A stretch of DNA of 64,000 nt. Source: Bacteroidota bacterium (GTDB lineage: Bacteria > Bacteroidota > Bacteroidia > Flavobacteriales > Weeksellaceae). The stretch lies in assembly GCA_023387375.1 (NCBI GenBank), contig JAEWIE010000042.1, positions 1-64,000 of the forward strand. Reading direction: 5' to 3'. Of this stretch, positions 50,300 to 59,867 are shown in pieces; positions within the stretch are counted from its first letter, which is position 1; each line of letters starts with the position of its first letter. The notes beneath the pieces were generated by a model. It had not been told where the DNA came from. It searched no databases and saw only the letters and a program-made list of their open reading frames with translations. The translations under genes and the position numbers were made by a program.

Positions 50300-50403
50300 C
50301 AATGTGTAAAACGCTACATTTTGATCGCAAATCAAGAGGCATTGATGCCTCAGGAAACATATTTTTTATAACGAACGAAGTCTTTTTGGCTTCGTTTTTT
50401 TTT
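50300..50403 (+). ncRNA. pyr leader RNA (probable attenuator)
   Basis: The leader can form four hairpins in series: AATGT/ACATT (50301-50320), TTGAT/ATCAA (50321-50335), GAGGCAT/ATGCCTC (50336-50351), and the terminator AACGAAG/CTTCGTT (50374-50396). A six-T run at 50362-50367 lies just before the terminator. This is read as a leader controlling pyrB-carA-carB; an independent small RNA is the alternative. Confidence 0.5.
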
Positions 50404-50436
50404 GTAATTTTAAGGAGAAATTCTAATTCAAAATGA
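50302..50436 (+). CDS. Candidate pyrB leader peptide (44 codons)
   Basis: An ORF of 44 codons that opens with ATG two bases after the predicted transcript start and ends with TGA overlapping the ATG of pyrB (ATGA). It contains the run TTT TTT TTT (three Phe codons) that is at once the U-tract of the terminator at 50374-50403. Codons 20-23 lie over an earlier six-T run (50362-50367). The peptide (MCKTLHFDRK...) has no recognisable motif. A leader ORF, U-rich pause and terminator before pyrB match the plan of the E. coli pyrBI leader. Too short for a length-limited ORF list. Confidence 0.5.
   Translation: MCKTLHFDRKSRGIDASGNIFFITNEVFLASFFFVILRRNSNSK
50374..50403 (+). terminator. Terminator/attenuator 30 bases before pyrB
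   Basis: Stem AACGAAG / CTTCGTT with a 9-base loop, then nine Ts to 50403. It lies inside the candidate leader ORF, so ribosomes close behind RNA polymerase would prevent it forming. Confidence 0.8.
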
Positions 50437-51332
50437 TAAAACTATCCCTACTCAGTAAAGAGAACATTGAGAAAATTATTGAAGATAGCCTCGACTTTGC
50501 AGGAGGAAAAAAAATCCGCGCAAAAGAGCCTATTTATGTAGCCAATTTGTTTTTTGAAAATAGCACTCGAACGGTGGTAAGTTTTGAAATGGCGGAGCGT
50601 AAACTTGGATTAGAAGTGATTCCTTTTGCCGTGCATGCAAGCTCCGTAAACAAGGGAGAAACTCTATACGATACGGTCAAGACTCTAAAAGCGTTAGGGC
50701 TGGATCTACTTGTCATACGCCATTCAGACGATAATTATTTTGAGGCCTTAAAACCCATTGAAATGGGAATTGTCAATGCAGGTGATGGAAAAGGTCATCA
50801 TCCAAGCCAAGGCCTTTTGGATCTAGTGACTATCAAGCAAGAGTTTGGAAGTTTTGAAGGACTTCGCGTAGGAATTGTAGGAGATGTAAAACACTCTCGT
50901 GTGGCTAACTCTGATGCAGAAGCCCTAAGAAGACTGGGAGCGAAGGTCCATTTTTCAGGACCGGAAGACTGGTTTGACCAAGGAGCCATGATGAACGGAA
51001 CCTACCGAAATTTCGATCACTTGATTCCGGAAGTAGATGTTTTAATTATGCTTCGTATTCAGCACGAGAGGCACGCAAACAAACAGGCTATATCAAACGC
51101 CGAATATTTATCCAAATACGGTCTTACGCGCGCTCGCTTAGAGGCGATGAAACCCTCCGCAATCGTAATGCATCCAGGCCCTGTGAACAGAGGAGTGGAA
51201 ATGGAAAGCGAACTGGTGGAATGCGAGAAATCAAGAATCTTTAAACAAATTGAAAACGGCGTATACACGCGAATGGCCATTTTAAAGCATCAGCTTGAAT
51301 TGCAAGGATTCGAATTTGAAACCTACGACTAA
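50433..51332 (+). CDS. pyrB: Aspartate carbamoyltransferase catalytic subunit
   Basis: A 299-residue enzyme that makes N-carbamoyl-aspartate, the committed step in pyrimidine synthesis. The carbamoyl-phosphate loop is FFENSTRT (about 41-48), the 80s-type loop is SSVNKGETLYDT, HHPSQGLLDL is the family His/Gln block, and HPGPVNRGVE lies near the C-terminus. No regulatory subunit gene (pyrI) follows. The start overlaps the leader ORF stop. carA begins 91 bases later without a clear terminator, so pyrB-carA-carB may be one operon. Confidence 0.95.
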   Translation: MIKLSLLSKENIEKIIEDSLDFAGGKKIRAKEPIYVANLFFENSTRTVVSFEMAERKLGLEVIPFAVHASSVNKGETLYDTVKTLKALGLDLLVIRHSDDNYFEALKPIEMGIVNAGDGKGHHPSQGLLDLVTIKQEFGSFEGLRVGIVGDVKHSRVANSDAEALRRLGAKVHFSGPEDWFDQGAMMNGTYRNFDHLIPEVDVLIMLRIQHERHANKQAISNAEYLSKYGLTRARLEAMKPSAIVMHPGPVNRGVEMESELVECEKSRIFKQIENGVYTRMAILKHQLELQGFEFETYD

Positions 51333-51422
51333 GTAAAAACGATTAGAAACGAAAGGGAGAAAGGAAAAATAATCATACAATAAAAAGAAGGTCTTACGTA
51401 AAAGAGGGGCTAAAGAAAGAGA

Positions 51423-52505
51423 ATGAAAAAGAAATTAATATTAGAATCGGGCGAGGTTTTTCAGGGCACGGGATTCGGTGCAGATGTGCCTTGTGAGGGA
51501 GAAGTAGTGTTTAACACAGGAATGACAGGGTATCAGGAATTAATTTCCGACCCCTCTTACAGCGGTCAAATCGTGACGGCAACCTATCCTTTAATCGGGA
51601 ATTACGGAATCAACCGCGATGATTTTGAAAGTATCGAGCCTGGAATTAAAGGTTTGGTTGTGAAGGAGCTTTGCGATTATCCTTCCAATTTTAGAAGTCA
51701 AATGACGCTCGATGAACTTTTGAAGTCAAAAAACATTTCGGGAATTCAGGGTATTGATACTAGGCAACTCACAAGACTTATTAGAGACAAAGGAACCGTA
51801 AAAGGAAGGATTGCCAACTTTGATGCCGACGAAAAGGAGGTAATCGCAGAACTAAAAGCCCTTGAAATTCCAAAAGATTTAGTAGCGAGGGTTTCTACGA
51901 AAACCCCTTATGCCGCTCCAGGAAGAGGATTTAAAGTCGTACTCGTCGATTTTGGTTCCAAGCTAGGGATTATTCGTGAACTATCTCACCGCGATTGCGA
52001 TATCATCGTGGTGTCACAAAACACAACTGCAGAGGAGATTCTAAGACTGCATCCCGATGGAGTGATGCTATCCAACGGTCCTGGGGATCCTCAGGATGTA
52101 AAGGGCGCCGTGGAAATGATTCAAGGGCTTTTAGGCAAGGTGCCAATCTTTGGAATCTGCCTTGGACATCAGCTTATTTCCATTGCTTGTGGAGCCAAAA
52201 CCTTTAAACTCAAATTTGGACACAGAGGCGCCAATCACCCTGTACTCGATTTAGAGCGAAACACCGTGGCAATCACTTCCCAAAACCATGGGTATGCCGT
52301 GGATTCAGAAAGTTTAAAAGGAACCGATCTTGTAGAAACGCACGTCGCGTTAAACGACCGCACAAACGAAGGGGTTCGTCATACGAAATTCCCATGCTTC
52401 TCTGTGCAATATCACCCTGAGTCCAGTCCTGGACCCGAAGATGCCAATTATTTATTTGACGAATTTATCACCCTAATGGAGGGCTTTACCACAAAAAGAG
52501 CTTAA
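51423..52505 (+). CDS. carA: Carbamoyl-phosphate synthase small (glutaminase) subunit
   Basis: A 360-residue glutamine amidotransferase subunit giving ammonia to CarB. The N-terminal CPSase_sm domain (about 1-130) has GMTGYQELISDPSYSGQIV; the class I GATase domain has the nucleophile in FGICLGHQL and His/Glu in VQYHPESSPGPED. Catalytic residues look complete. It is followed by carB after nine bases, one operon. Confidence 0.96.
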   Translation: MKKKLILESGEVFQGTGFGADVPCEGEVVFNTGMTGYQELISDPSYSGQIVTATYPLIGNYGINRDDFESIEPGIKGLVVKELCDYPSNFRSQMTLDELLKSKNISGIQGIDTRQLTRLIRDKGTVKGRIANFDADEKEVIAELKALEIPKDLVARVSTKTPYAAPGRGFKVVLVDFGSKLGIIRELSHRDCDIIVVSQNTTAEEILRLHPDGVMLSNGPGDPQDVKGAVEMIQGLLGKVPIFGICLGHQLISIACGAKTFKLKFGHRGANHPVLDLERNTVAITSQNHGYAVDSESLKGTDLVETHVALNDRTNEGVRHTKFPCFSVQYHPESSPGPEDANYLFDEFITLMEGFTTKRA

Positions 52506-52514
52506 GAAAAGAAA

Positions 52515-55500
52515 ATGAAGAGAACAGATATAAAAACAATTTTAGTAATTGGCTCAGGACCGATTATTATTGGACAAGCGGCAGAATTTGATTATGCAGG
52601 AACCCAGGCCTGTTTAGCTCTAAGAGAAGAGGGGTATCGCGTGATTCTAATCAATTCGAATCCGGCCACCATTATGACGGATGTGGAAATTGCGGACAAA
52701 GTATACATTGAGCCCATTTCCCTTGATTTTGTAAGTCATATTATTCGAAAAGAAAGACCCGACGCTCTGCTGCCTACGTTAGGAGGGCAAATTGGACTCA
52801 ACATGGCTATTGAACTTGAGAAATCAGGAATCCTTGCCGAGTGTGAAGTAGAGGTTCTTGGAACGAAGCTATCTGCGATCAACAAAGCGGAAGATAGAGA
52901 TCTATTCCGTGAATTAATGAAAGAGTTAAATGAGCCTGTTCCAGAGAGTGACATTGTTCACACGGTGGAGGAAGCTCTTTTGTTTGCAGATAAAATTGGC
53001 TATCCTGTCATTGTTCGTCCCGCTTTTACCATGGGAGGAACCGGAGGAGGAATCGCTGATACAGAAGCTCAATTAAAAGAAATTACAGAACTAGGACTTA
53101 AGCATTCTCCCGTGACTCAATGTTTAATTGAGCGCTCAATTGCGGGATATAAAGAAATTGAATACGAAGTAATGAGAGATGCAAACGACAATGCCATTGT
53201 GGTTTGTAATATGGAAAACATTGATCCCGTAGGAGTGCATACAGGAGATAGTATTGTGGTGGCACCTTCTCAAACGCTTTCGGATAGGGAGTATCAACTG
53301 CTTCGAAATGCTTCATTAAAAATTATTCGTGCCTTAGGAATCGAAGGAGGATGTAACGTGCAGTTAGCCCTGGATCCATTTTCGTTCAACTATTATATCA
53401 TTGAAGTGAACCCTAGAGTATCGCGCTCTTCTGCGCTCGCGAGTAAAGCCACGGGGTATCCGATTGCTAAATTAGCCGCTAAGATTGCCGTAGGGTTAAC
53501 TTTGGATGAAATGATGAATCCGGTCACAGGCAAAACCTACGCATGTTTTGAGCCTGCGCTGGACTATGTGGTAACCAAAATTCCAAGATTCCCATTTGAT
53601 AAATTTGAGACGGCGGACCGCCGCCTCTCCACTCAAATGAAAGCCACAGGAGAAGTAATGGCGATCGGTAGAAATTTTGAAGAAAGTATTCAAAAAGCGA
53701 TTCGTTCTTTAGAGACGGGAATTCGTCACTTAGGACTTAAACAAAAGCAGGCGGAGGCATTAACTCCCGATGAAATTGAAAGGCGTATCCGCGTATGCGA
53801 TGACGAAAGGCTTTTCGTGATCGGCGAGGCTTTAAGAAGAGGATACGACTGGATGCAAATCGTCGAATGGAGTAAAATCGATCCGTTTTTCATTTGGAAG
53901 CTTAAAAAGCTTGTGGATTTCGAAAAAACCATTGCGGCAAGCAAAATGGATCTTGAGGTTTTAACCGAGGCTAAAAAGTTAGGATTTTCAGATAAAAACG
54001 TGGCATTTCTATGGGGAATGACACAAAGAGAGGTTTTCGAATTTAGAAAAAGTAAGGGACTCATGCCCGTCTACAAGATGGTGGATACCTGCGCCGCTGA
54101 ATTTGAAAGTGAAACACCTTATTTCTATGGAACCTACGAACAGGAAAACGAGAGTGTACGAAGTGACAAAGAAAAAATCGTAGTACTTGGTTCAGGACCT
54201 ATCCGTATTGGACAAGGGGTTGAGTTTGATTACGCCACCGTGCATAGTGTATGGGCGATTCGACAAATGGGCTACGAATCCATTATCATTAACAACAATC
54301 CAGAAACGGTTTCCACGGACTTTTCAATCTCAGACAAGCTCTACTTTGAGCCTCTTACAGAGGAAGACGTGATGAATATCATTGAACTAGAAAAACCAAA
54401 AGGGGTCATTGTTCAATTTGGTGGGCAAACGGCCATCAACCTTGCAGACAAACTTGCGAGTCACGGCGTAAAAATTCTAGGAACTAGTTTAGAAGACTTA
54501 GACCGCTCTGAGAACCGTGATAAATTTGAGAAAGCACTGCAAGAAATGGGCATTCCTATGCCTGAGGGAAGAACTTCCTTCTCAAAAGAAGGAGCGATTG
54601 AAATTGCAGCCTCGATTGGATATCCTGTTCTAGTGCGTCCAAGTTATGTGTTAGGAGGGCGCGCGATGGAAATTGTATACAATGAAGCAGAACTAGCGCA
54701 CTATATGGAGAACGCGGTAGAAGCCAGCCCTGAACATCCTGTTCTTGTCGACAAATACATGACCGGAAAAGAAGTAGAGGTCGATGCCATTTGCGACGGA
54801 GAAACGGTCGTGATTCCAGGGATTATGGAGCATATTGAGCGCGCGGGAGTGCACTCAGGAGATTCCATTGCGGTGTATCCTCCTCAAAATATAAATGAGA
54901 AGTGCATGGCTCAACTCATTGATTACACCGAACGTTTAGCTAGAGGTCTAGGGGTAATCGGACTCATGAACGTGCAGTACGTACTCTTTGAAGATCAAGT
55001 GTATGTGATCGAAGTAAATCCAAGATCTTCTCGTACAGTTCCGTTCTTGTCAAAAATCACAGAGGTACCTATGGCCAATCTAGCGACCAAAGCAATACTT
55101 GGAAAAAGTCTGAAATCACTCGGATACGAAAGTGGACTAGTGGAGCCAAAAGAAGGAGTTTACGTAAAAGTCCCTGTTTTCTCCTTCTCGAAGTTAACCA
55201 AAGTAGATACCTCCTTAGGCCCTGAAATGAAATCCACTGGAGAAGTGATGGGAAAAGACACGACTTTGGAAAAAGCACTTTACAAAGGCTTTATCGCCGC
55301 AGGACGTCGAGTACCGCTTCACGGAGCCATTCTCTTTACCGTAGCAGATAAGCACAAGGAAGAAGCGGCTGTTTTCGCTCGCCGATTCCATGAAGTAGGC
55401 TTTCGAATTTGGGCCACGCAAGGGACTGCAAAATTCTTCCAAGAGCAAGGAATTCCAGTGAAAATTGGCTATAAAATTGGACAGGAAGATGTCAATTTAA

Positions 55501-55694
55501 TTGACCTCATTCAAAAAGGCAAAGTGCAGTACGTGGTGAACACCACAACGAAAGGAAAACAGGCCGAAAGAGACGGATTCCAAATCCGCCGAATGAGTGT
55601 GGAGAATGGAGTGCCTTGTCTTACTTCCATGGACACTGTGGAGGCTATACTCACTGTGATTGAGAGTATGAGTTTCAAGATGCAACCTATGTAA
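52515..55694 (+). CDS. carB: Carbamoyl-phosphate synthase large subunit
   Basis: A 1059-residue enzyme with two homologous ATP-grasp halves: the first opens with [33 protein letters not shown], the second with [32 protein letters not shown] (about 556-587). The C-terminal 130 residues are the MGS-like allosteric domain ([33 protein letters not shown]). The enzyme makes carbamoyl phosphate for pyrimidines and arginine. Full length, no breaks. A terminator follows. Confidence 0.97.
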   Translation: MKRTDIKTILVIGSGPIIIGQAAEFDYAGTQACLALREEGYRVILINSNPATIMTDVEIADKVYIEPISLDFVSHIIRKERPDALLPTLGGQIGLNMAIELEKSGILAECEVEVLGTKLSAINKAEDRDLFRELMKELNEPVPESDIVHTVEEALLFADKIGYPVIVRPAFTMGGTGGGIADTEAQLKEITELGLKHSPVTQCLIERSIAGYKEIEYEVMRDANDNAIVVCNMENIDPVGVHTGDSIVVAPSQTLSDREYQLLRNASLKIIRALGIEGGCNVQLALDPFSFNYYIIEVNPRVSRSSALASKATGYPIAKLAAKIAVGLTLDEMMNPVTGKTYACFEPALDYVVTKIPRFPFDKFETADRRLSTQMKATGEVMAIGRNFEESIQKAIRSLETGIRHLGLKQKQAEALTPDEIERRIRVCDDERLFVIGEALRRGYDWMQIVEWSKIDPFFIWKLKKLVDFEKTIAASKMDLEVLTEAKKLGFSDKNVAFLWGMTQREVFEFRKSKGLMPVYKMVDTCAAEFESETPYFYGTYEQENESVRSDKEKIVVLGSGPIRIGQGVEFDYATVHSVWAIRQMGYESIIINNNPETVSTDFSISDKLYFEPLTEEDVMNIIELEKPKGVIVQFGGQTAINLADKLASHGVKILGTSLEDLDRSENRDKFEKALQEMGIPMPEGRTSFSKEGAIEIAASIGYPVLVRPSYVLGGRAMEIVYNEAELAHYMENAVEASPEHPVLVDKYMTGKEVEVDAICDGETVVIPGIMEHIERAGVHSGDSIAVYPPQNINEKCMAQLIDYTERLARGLGVIGLMNVQYVLFEDQVYVIEVNPRSSRTVPFLSKITEVPMANLATKAILGKSLKSLGYESGLVEPKEGVYVKVPVFSFSKLTKVDTSLGPEMKSTGEVMGKDTTLEKALYKGFIAAGRRVPLHGAILFTVADKHKEEAAVFARRFHEVGFRIWATQGTAKFFQEQGIPVKIGYKIGQEDVNLIDLIQKGKVQYVVNTTTKGKQAERDGFQIRRMSVENGVPCLTSMDTVEAILTVIESMSFKMQPM

Positions 55695-55718
55695 AAAGAA
55701 GTAAAAAAATACGTTTAA

Positions 55719-55757
55719 AAAGTCGTCTCAATTAAAATATTGAGACGGCTTTGTTTT
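55719..55757 (+). terminator. Terminator after carB
   Basis: Stem AAAGTCGTCTCAAT / ATTGAGACGGCTTT (one wobble) with a 6-base loop and Ts. Confidence 0.85.
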
Positions 55758-55835
55758 ATATAGTAAAACACAAAACTAGCAGAACTAGAATGTAAAACTA
55801 GAAAATTGACTACCTTTAAATCCTAAATCATTCCT

Positions 55836-56420
55836 ATGAAAAAAATTCTAGTATCTTGCTTCTTATGTAGCTTCTTATTTTCTCAGGCGCAGTATACGAG
55901 TCCTGCCCAAAGCCCAAGACAGAAAATTGAACAGCAATTCTCTCTGACGAGTATCTCTGTGGATTATGGCCGTCCGGCTGTGAAAAACCGCGTGGTTTTT
56001 GGAGATTTGGTTCCCTATGACGCGGTATGGCGAGCAGGAGCGAATTCCTCCACAAAAATTACGTTTGGAGAAAAAGTAAACTTTGGAGGAGTGGAGGTCC
56101 CTGCAGGAACGTATGGACTTTATATAGAGCCCTCCAAAACGATGTGGCGCATCATTTTAAATAAGGACTCACAAAGCTGGGGAACCCAGTATAACAAGGA
56201 GCTAGATCTCTACAGCGTAAAAGTGCCAAGAGTGGATCTACAAAAAAAAGTAGAGTGGTTTACGATTTCAATAGATCCGGTGGATACAATGCACGCGAAT
56301 CTGACTTTTGCGTGGGACAAATCCTCTGCCACGGTACCTGTGAGTGTACAAAATGTAGAGAAAACCAAAGCGATTGTAGAGAAGCTAGGGGAGATTAGAT
56401 CGATCGAGCGAGCAAAGTAA
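55836..56420 (+). CDS. DUF2911 family exported protein
   Basis: A 194-residue protein with a signal peptide (about 1-19, ending SQAQ). The mature part has QKIEQQFSLTSISVDYGRPAVKNRVVFGDLVPYDAVWRAGANSSTKITF and GVEVPAGTYGLYIEP, the conserved DUF2911 blocks; the fold should be a beta-rich periplasmic domain. No function is known. It stands alone; TACCTTTA at 55813-55820 is a near-match to the -7 box. Confidence 0.88.
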   Translation: MKKILVSCFLCSFLFSQAQYTSPAQSPRQKIEQQFSLTSISVDYGRPAVKNRVVFGDLVPYDAVWRAGANSSTKITFGEKVNFGGVEVPAGTYGLYIEPSKTMWRIILNKDSQSWGTQYNKELDLYSVKVPRVDLQKKVEWFTISIDPVDTMHANLTFAWDKSSATVPVSVQNVEKTKAIVEKLGEIRSIERAK

Positions 56421-56474
56421 AGCAGAGCTTTCAGGCAGATCTAATTCACAAAAAAATAGTTGTTCAATTTTCGG

Positions 56475-56505
56475 TTGCATTCGTAATTGGAGCCTTTTAC
56501 CTTTG
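56475..56505 (+). promoter_or_regulatory. Promoter of ada
   Basis: TTG (56475-56477), 20-base spacer, TACCTTTG (56498-56505), 23 bases before the ATG. This is one of the best full matches in the window. Confidence 0.75.
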
Positions 56506-56528
56506 TGAGAAGTTAATTCCAAAAGACA

Positions 56529-57575
56529 ATGAAAAACTTAAGTCCTCAAATCATGTACCAGGCCAGTCTAGAGAAAAACTCCGAGTTTGAGGGTGTTTTT
56601 TGGATGGGCGTGAAGACCACGGGCATCTTTTGTCGTCCGACCTGTACGGCGAGAAAACCGAAAGCAGAAAATGTCGAGTTTTTTCACAGTACAAAAGACG
56701 CGATCTTAAAAGGCTACAGGCCGTGTAAGGTTTGTAAACCTCTCGAAAATCCAGAAGAAACGCCCCCGTACATTAGAGAAATTCTAAAGGAATTAAGGGA
56801 AAATCCTTCTTTGAAATTTAAGGACTATGATTTGGTAAAGCGCGGACTTAATCCTGCCACCTTAAGAAGATGGTTTCAGAAAAACCATGGTATGACTTTT
56901 CAAGCGTTTCAAAGAATGTTTCGACTCAATACCGCTTTCAAAAAATTAAATCAGGGGGAAAACATTATCGAAACGGCCTATGAAAGTGGCTTCGAGAGCT
57001 TAAGTGGTTTCAGCGAAAGCTTCAAAAATATCTTCGGCGTTTCTCCAAAGAATTCAAAAGCGCAAACGATTATTGATTTAAAACGAATTGAAACTCCCAT
57101 TGGAACGATGTATGCAGCGGCCACAGAGCAGGGGATTTGTATGCTAGAGTTTACGGATCGACGAATGCTAGAGACTGAATTTAAAGATTTGGCCAAATCC
57201 TTAAATGCGACCCTTGTTCAAGGAGACAATCCTCATTTTGAAACCTTAGAGAAAGAACTCTCAGAGTATTTTGCAGGGAATCGCAAAGAATTCACGGTGC
57301 CACTATTTCCCGTAGGAACTGAATTTCAGAAAAGCGTTTGGAAAATTTTAATGAAAATCCCTTACGGGGAAACCTGGAATTACCGTAAGCAATCTGAAGT
57401 TTTAGGCGATGTAAAAAAAGTACGCGCCGTGGCCAATGCCAACGGAATGAATAAAATTTCTATTTTAATTCCTTGCCACCGCGTGATTGGAAGTGACGGG
57501 ACTTTAACGGGCTATGGCGGCGGGATCTGGCGCAAACAAAAATTACTAGAATTAGAAAAGGCAATTCTTTTGTAA
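56529..57575 (+). CDS. ada: Ada-type regulator / O6-methylguanine-DNA methyltransferase
   Basis: A 348-residue three-part protein. The N-terminal zinc domain (about 1-75) has four Cys (FCRPTC and PCKVC; C35, C39, C66, C69), one of which accepts methyl groups from methylphosphotriesters. An AraC-type DNA-binding domain follows (about 85-175, ETAYESGFESLSGFSESFKNIFG). The C-terminal Ogt domain (about 180-348) has LIPCHRVIGSDGTLTGYGGG with the acceptor Cys. Methylated Ada activates alkylation-response genes including itself. A promoter lies upstream. Confidence 0.95.
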   Translation: MKNLSPQIMYQASLEKNSEFEGVFWMGVKTTGIFCRPTCTARKPKAENVEFFHSTKDAILKGYRPCKVCKPLENPEETPPYIREILKELRENPSLKFKDYDLVKRGLNPATLRRWFQKNHGMTFQAFQRMFRLNTAFKKLNQGENIIETAYESGFESLSGFSESFKNIFGVSPKNSKAQTIIDLKRIETPIGTMYAAATEQGICMLEFTDRRMLETEFKDLAKSLNATLVQGDNPHFETLEKELSEYFAGNRKEFTVPLFPVGTEFQKSVWKILMKIPYGETWNYRKQSEVLGDVKKVRAVANANGMNKISILIPCHRVIGSDGTLTGYGGGIWRKQKLLELEKAILL

Positions 57576-57625
57576 TTCTGCTACTTTTCTCTTTATCCTT
57601 TATTCTAAAACCAATCTACTCCACC

Positions 57626-58171
57626 ATGAAGCCAAATCTTCAACCCACATTAGAAACGCAAAAGTACCGACTCATTCCTCTCGAAGAGCAAGATTTTGAG
57701 GCCCTTTATCAGTGTGCAAAGGATCCGCTGACCTGGAGTCAGCATCCCAATCCTAACCGCTATAAAAGAGACGTTTTTCAAATTTTCTTTCAGGGCGCTC
57801 TTCAAAGTGGCGGAGCCTTTAAGGTGCTTCGTAAAAAAGATGGAGAAGTAGTAGGCTCCACAAGATTCTATGATTATGATCCACTAAATAGCGAGATTTT
57901 GATTGGGTATACCTTTTATAGTCCTAAGTATTGGGGCCAAGGAGTCAATAGAGAAGTAAAGGAGGCCATGCTCGATTATAGTTTTGATTTTGTAGACGTT
58001 GTACTATTCCACGTAGGGCGCGACAATGAAAGATCAAAAAGAGCTATGGAAAAATTAGGAGCTCGAAAGAAGCGGGAACTAGAAGTGGCGTACCACGGTG
58101 AATCCCCCAAAATCAATATTGAGTATGAAATCTCAAAATCGAGTTGGAATAGGCGCAAAAGCGAAAGCTAA
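57626..58171 (+). CDS. GNAT family N-acetyltransferase (RimJ/RimL type)
   Basis: A 181-residue acetyltransferase of the ribosomal-protein type. STRFYDYDPLNSEILIGYTFYSPKYWGQGVNREVKEAMLDYSFD contains the acetyl-CoA loop (WGQGVN), and VLFHVGRDNERSKRAMEKLGARKK is the C-terminal block. It follows ada after 50 bases, with no promoter seen, so possibly part of the alkylation response (inference). Target unknown. Confidence 0.9.
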   Translation: MKPNLQPTLETQKYRLIPLEEQDFEALYQCAKDPLTWSQHPNPNRYKRDVFQIFFQGALQSGGAFKVLRKKDGEVVGSTRFYDYDPLNSEILIGYTFYSPKYWGQGVNREVKEAMLDYSFDFVDVVLFHVGRDNERSKRAMEKLGARKKRELEVAYHGESPKINIEYEISKSSWNRRKSES

Positions 58172-58184
58172 TTTGCGCTTTTTT
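58153..58184 (+). terminator. Terminator after the GNAT gene
   Basis: Stem GCGCAAA / TTTGCGC with a 12-base loop, then six Ts; the left arm lies within the end of the GNAT coding region. Confidence 0.8.
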
Positions 58185-58227
58185 GTCTTCACCTGGTAGG
58201 TGGGAAGCCTTTTTAAGCCTGAAAAAT

Positions 58228-58258
58228 TTGTTCATTTCTGGGATAGTTTCTATATTTA
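58228..58258 (+). promoter_or_regulatory. Promoter of the lysine catabolism genes
   Basis: TTG (58228-58230), 20-base spacer, TATATTTA (58251-58258), one base off TAnnTTTG, 21 bases before the ATG at 58280. Confidence 0.6.
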
Positions 58259-58279
58259 GAACCCTAGACTAGAAAAATT

Positions 58280-59830
58280 ATGGCAAAAAAAGAATCAAAA
58301 TTTTCGATTGATAAATCCCTTGAACGTTTGGGGATATCCAAAGAAAATAAGGGAGTGAATATGGGTGGCAAATCCTTTGCGAAAGGCGATGTGATTGAAA
58401 GCTTTTCCCCTGCAGATGGAAAACTCATCGCAAAGATTAAAACCGGTACGATTAGTGATTTTGAGAAAGTGATGTCCAAGGCAAAAGAGGCCTTTAAAGA
58501 ATTTTCTCGCATCCCAGCTCCCAAAAGAGGAGAACTGATCCGCCAATTTGGTTTGAAACTTCGCGAAAACAAACAAGATTTAGGAAAGCTGGTTTCTTAT
58601 GAAATGGGAAAATCTCTTCAAGAAGGTCTTGGAGAAGTTCAGGAAATGATCGATATCTGTGATTTTGCCGTTGGACTTTCTCGTCAACTTTATGGATTCA
58701 CAATGCATTCCGAAAGACCTTCTCACCGGATGTACGAGCAGTACCATCCACTGGGAGTTGTAGGCGTGATTTCCGCTTTTAATTTCCCTGTGGCCGTTTG
58801 GAGCTGGAATACAGCCCTAGCCTTAGTTTGTGGAAACGTAGTGGTATGGAAACCTTCTGAAAAAGTAGGACTCTGCGCCCTTGCTTGTCAGAAACTATTA
58901 AACGAGGTACTTAAAGAAAACAAAATGCCTGAGGGCATCTCTAGCGTGATTGTAGCAGACCATACTGTAGGAGCTGCGCTCGTGGAAGAAACTAGAATTC
59001 CCCTTGTATCCTTTACCGGATCTACAAAAGTAGGAAGAGAAGTAGGAGTGAAAGTGCAGCAAAGATTTGGTAAATCCATCTTAGAATTAGGAGGGAACAA
59101 TGCCATTATTATTTCAGAGCATGCAGACCTTGATATGTCTGTGATTGGAGCCGTGTTTGGAGCCGTAGGAACGGCAGGACAGCGCTGTACAACGACAAGA
59201 AGACTCATTATTCATGAAAAAATTTACGACGAGGTTAAAAAGCGCCTTGTAAAAGCTTACGCCCAACTTAAGATTGGAAATCCACTCGATGTAAATAACC
59301 ATGTAGGACCCCTGATTGATAAGGCTGCAGTCGAAAGCTATGAGAGCGCAATTAGAAAGTGCGAAGAGCAAGGAGGTAAATTCATTGTGAAAGGTGGTGT
59401 TTTAAAAGGGAAAGAATACGCTTCTGGATGCTACGTGAAACCTTGTGTAGCGGAAGTAGAAAATCATTATGAAATCGTACAACACGAAACCTTTGCGCCT
59501 ATTTTATACCTTATCAAATACAAAACCTTGGACGAGGCCATTGAGCTCCAAAATGGCGTTCCGCAAGGTCTTTCCTCTGCGATCATGACGCAGAATCTTC
59601 GCGAAGCGGAACTTTTCCTCTCTGCGCAAGGATCCGACTGTGGAATTGCCAATGTGAACATTGGAACCTCAGGAGCAGAAATTGGAGGAGCCTTCGGAGG
59701 AGAGAAAGAAACGGGAGGCGGTCGTGAAAGTGGCTCTGATGTATGGAAATTCTATATGAGAAGACAAACCAACACCATCAACTATGGTCAAGATTTGCCT
59801 CTAGCACAAGGCATCAAGTTCGATTTATAA
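58280..59830 (+). CDS. amaB: ALDH7-like 2-aminoadipate-6-semialdehyde dehydrogenase
   Basis: A 516-residue NAD(P)-dependent aldehyde dehydrogenase of the ALDH7 (antiquitin) group. The cofactor loop [12 protein letters not shown] is near residue 240; the general base is in LELGGNN and the nucleophile in [10 protein letters not shown] (about 303-312). [33 protein letters not shown] is the antiquitin-type C-terminus. It oxidises aminoadipate semialdehyde to 2-aminoadipate, fitting the downstream lysine 6-transaminase gene (37-base gap). Confidence 0.92.
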   Translation: MAKKESKFSIDKSLERLGISKENKGVNMGGKSFAKGDVIESFSPADGKLIAKIKTGTISDFEKVMSKAKEAFKEFSRIPAPKRGELIRQFGLKLRENKQDLGKLVSYEMGKSLQEGLGEVQEMIDICDFAVGLSRQLYGFTMHSERPSHRMYEQYHPLGVVGVISAFNFPVAVWSWNTALALVCGNVVVWKPSEKVGLCALACQKLLNEVLKENKMPEGISSVIVADHTVGAALVEETRIPLVSFTGSTKVGREVGVKVQQRFGKSILELGGNNAIIISEHADLDMSVIGAVFGAVGTAGQRCTTTRRLIIHEKIYDEVKKRLVKAYAQLKIGNPLDVNNHVGPLIDKAAVESYESAIRKCEEQGGKFIVKGGVLKGKEYASGCYVKPCVAEVENHYEIVQHETFAPILYLIKYKTLDEAIELQNGVPQGLSSAIMTQNLREAELFLSAQGSDCGIANVNIGTSGAEIGGAFGGEKETGGGRESGSDVWKFYMRRQTNTINYGQDLPLAQGIKFDL

Positions 59831-59867
59831 ATTTTAAACCTAATTAAGCACCAAATACAAAATTATT

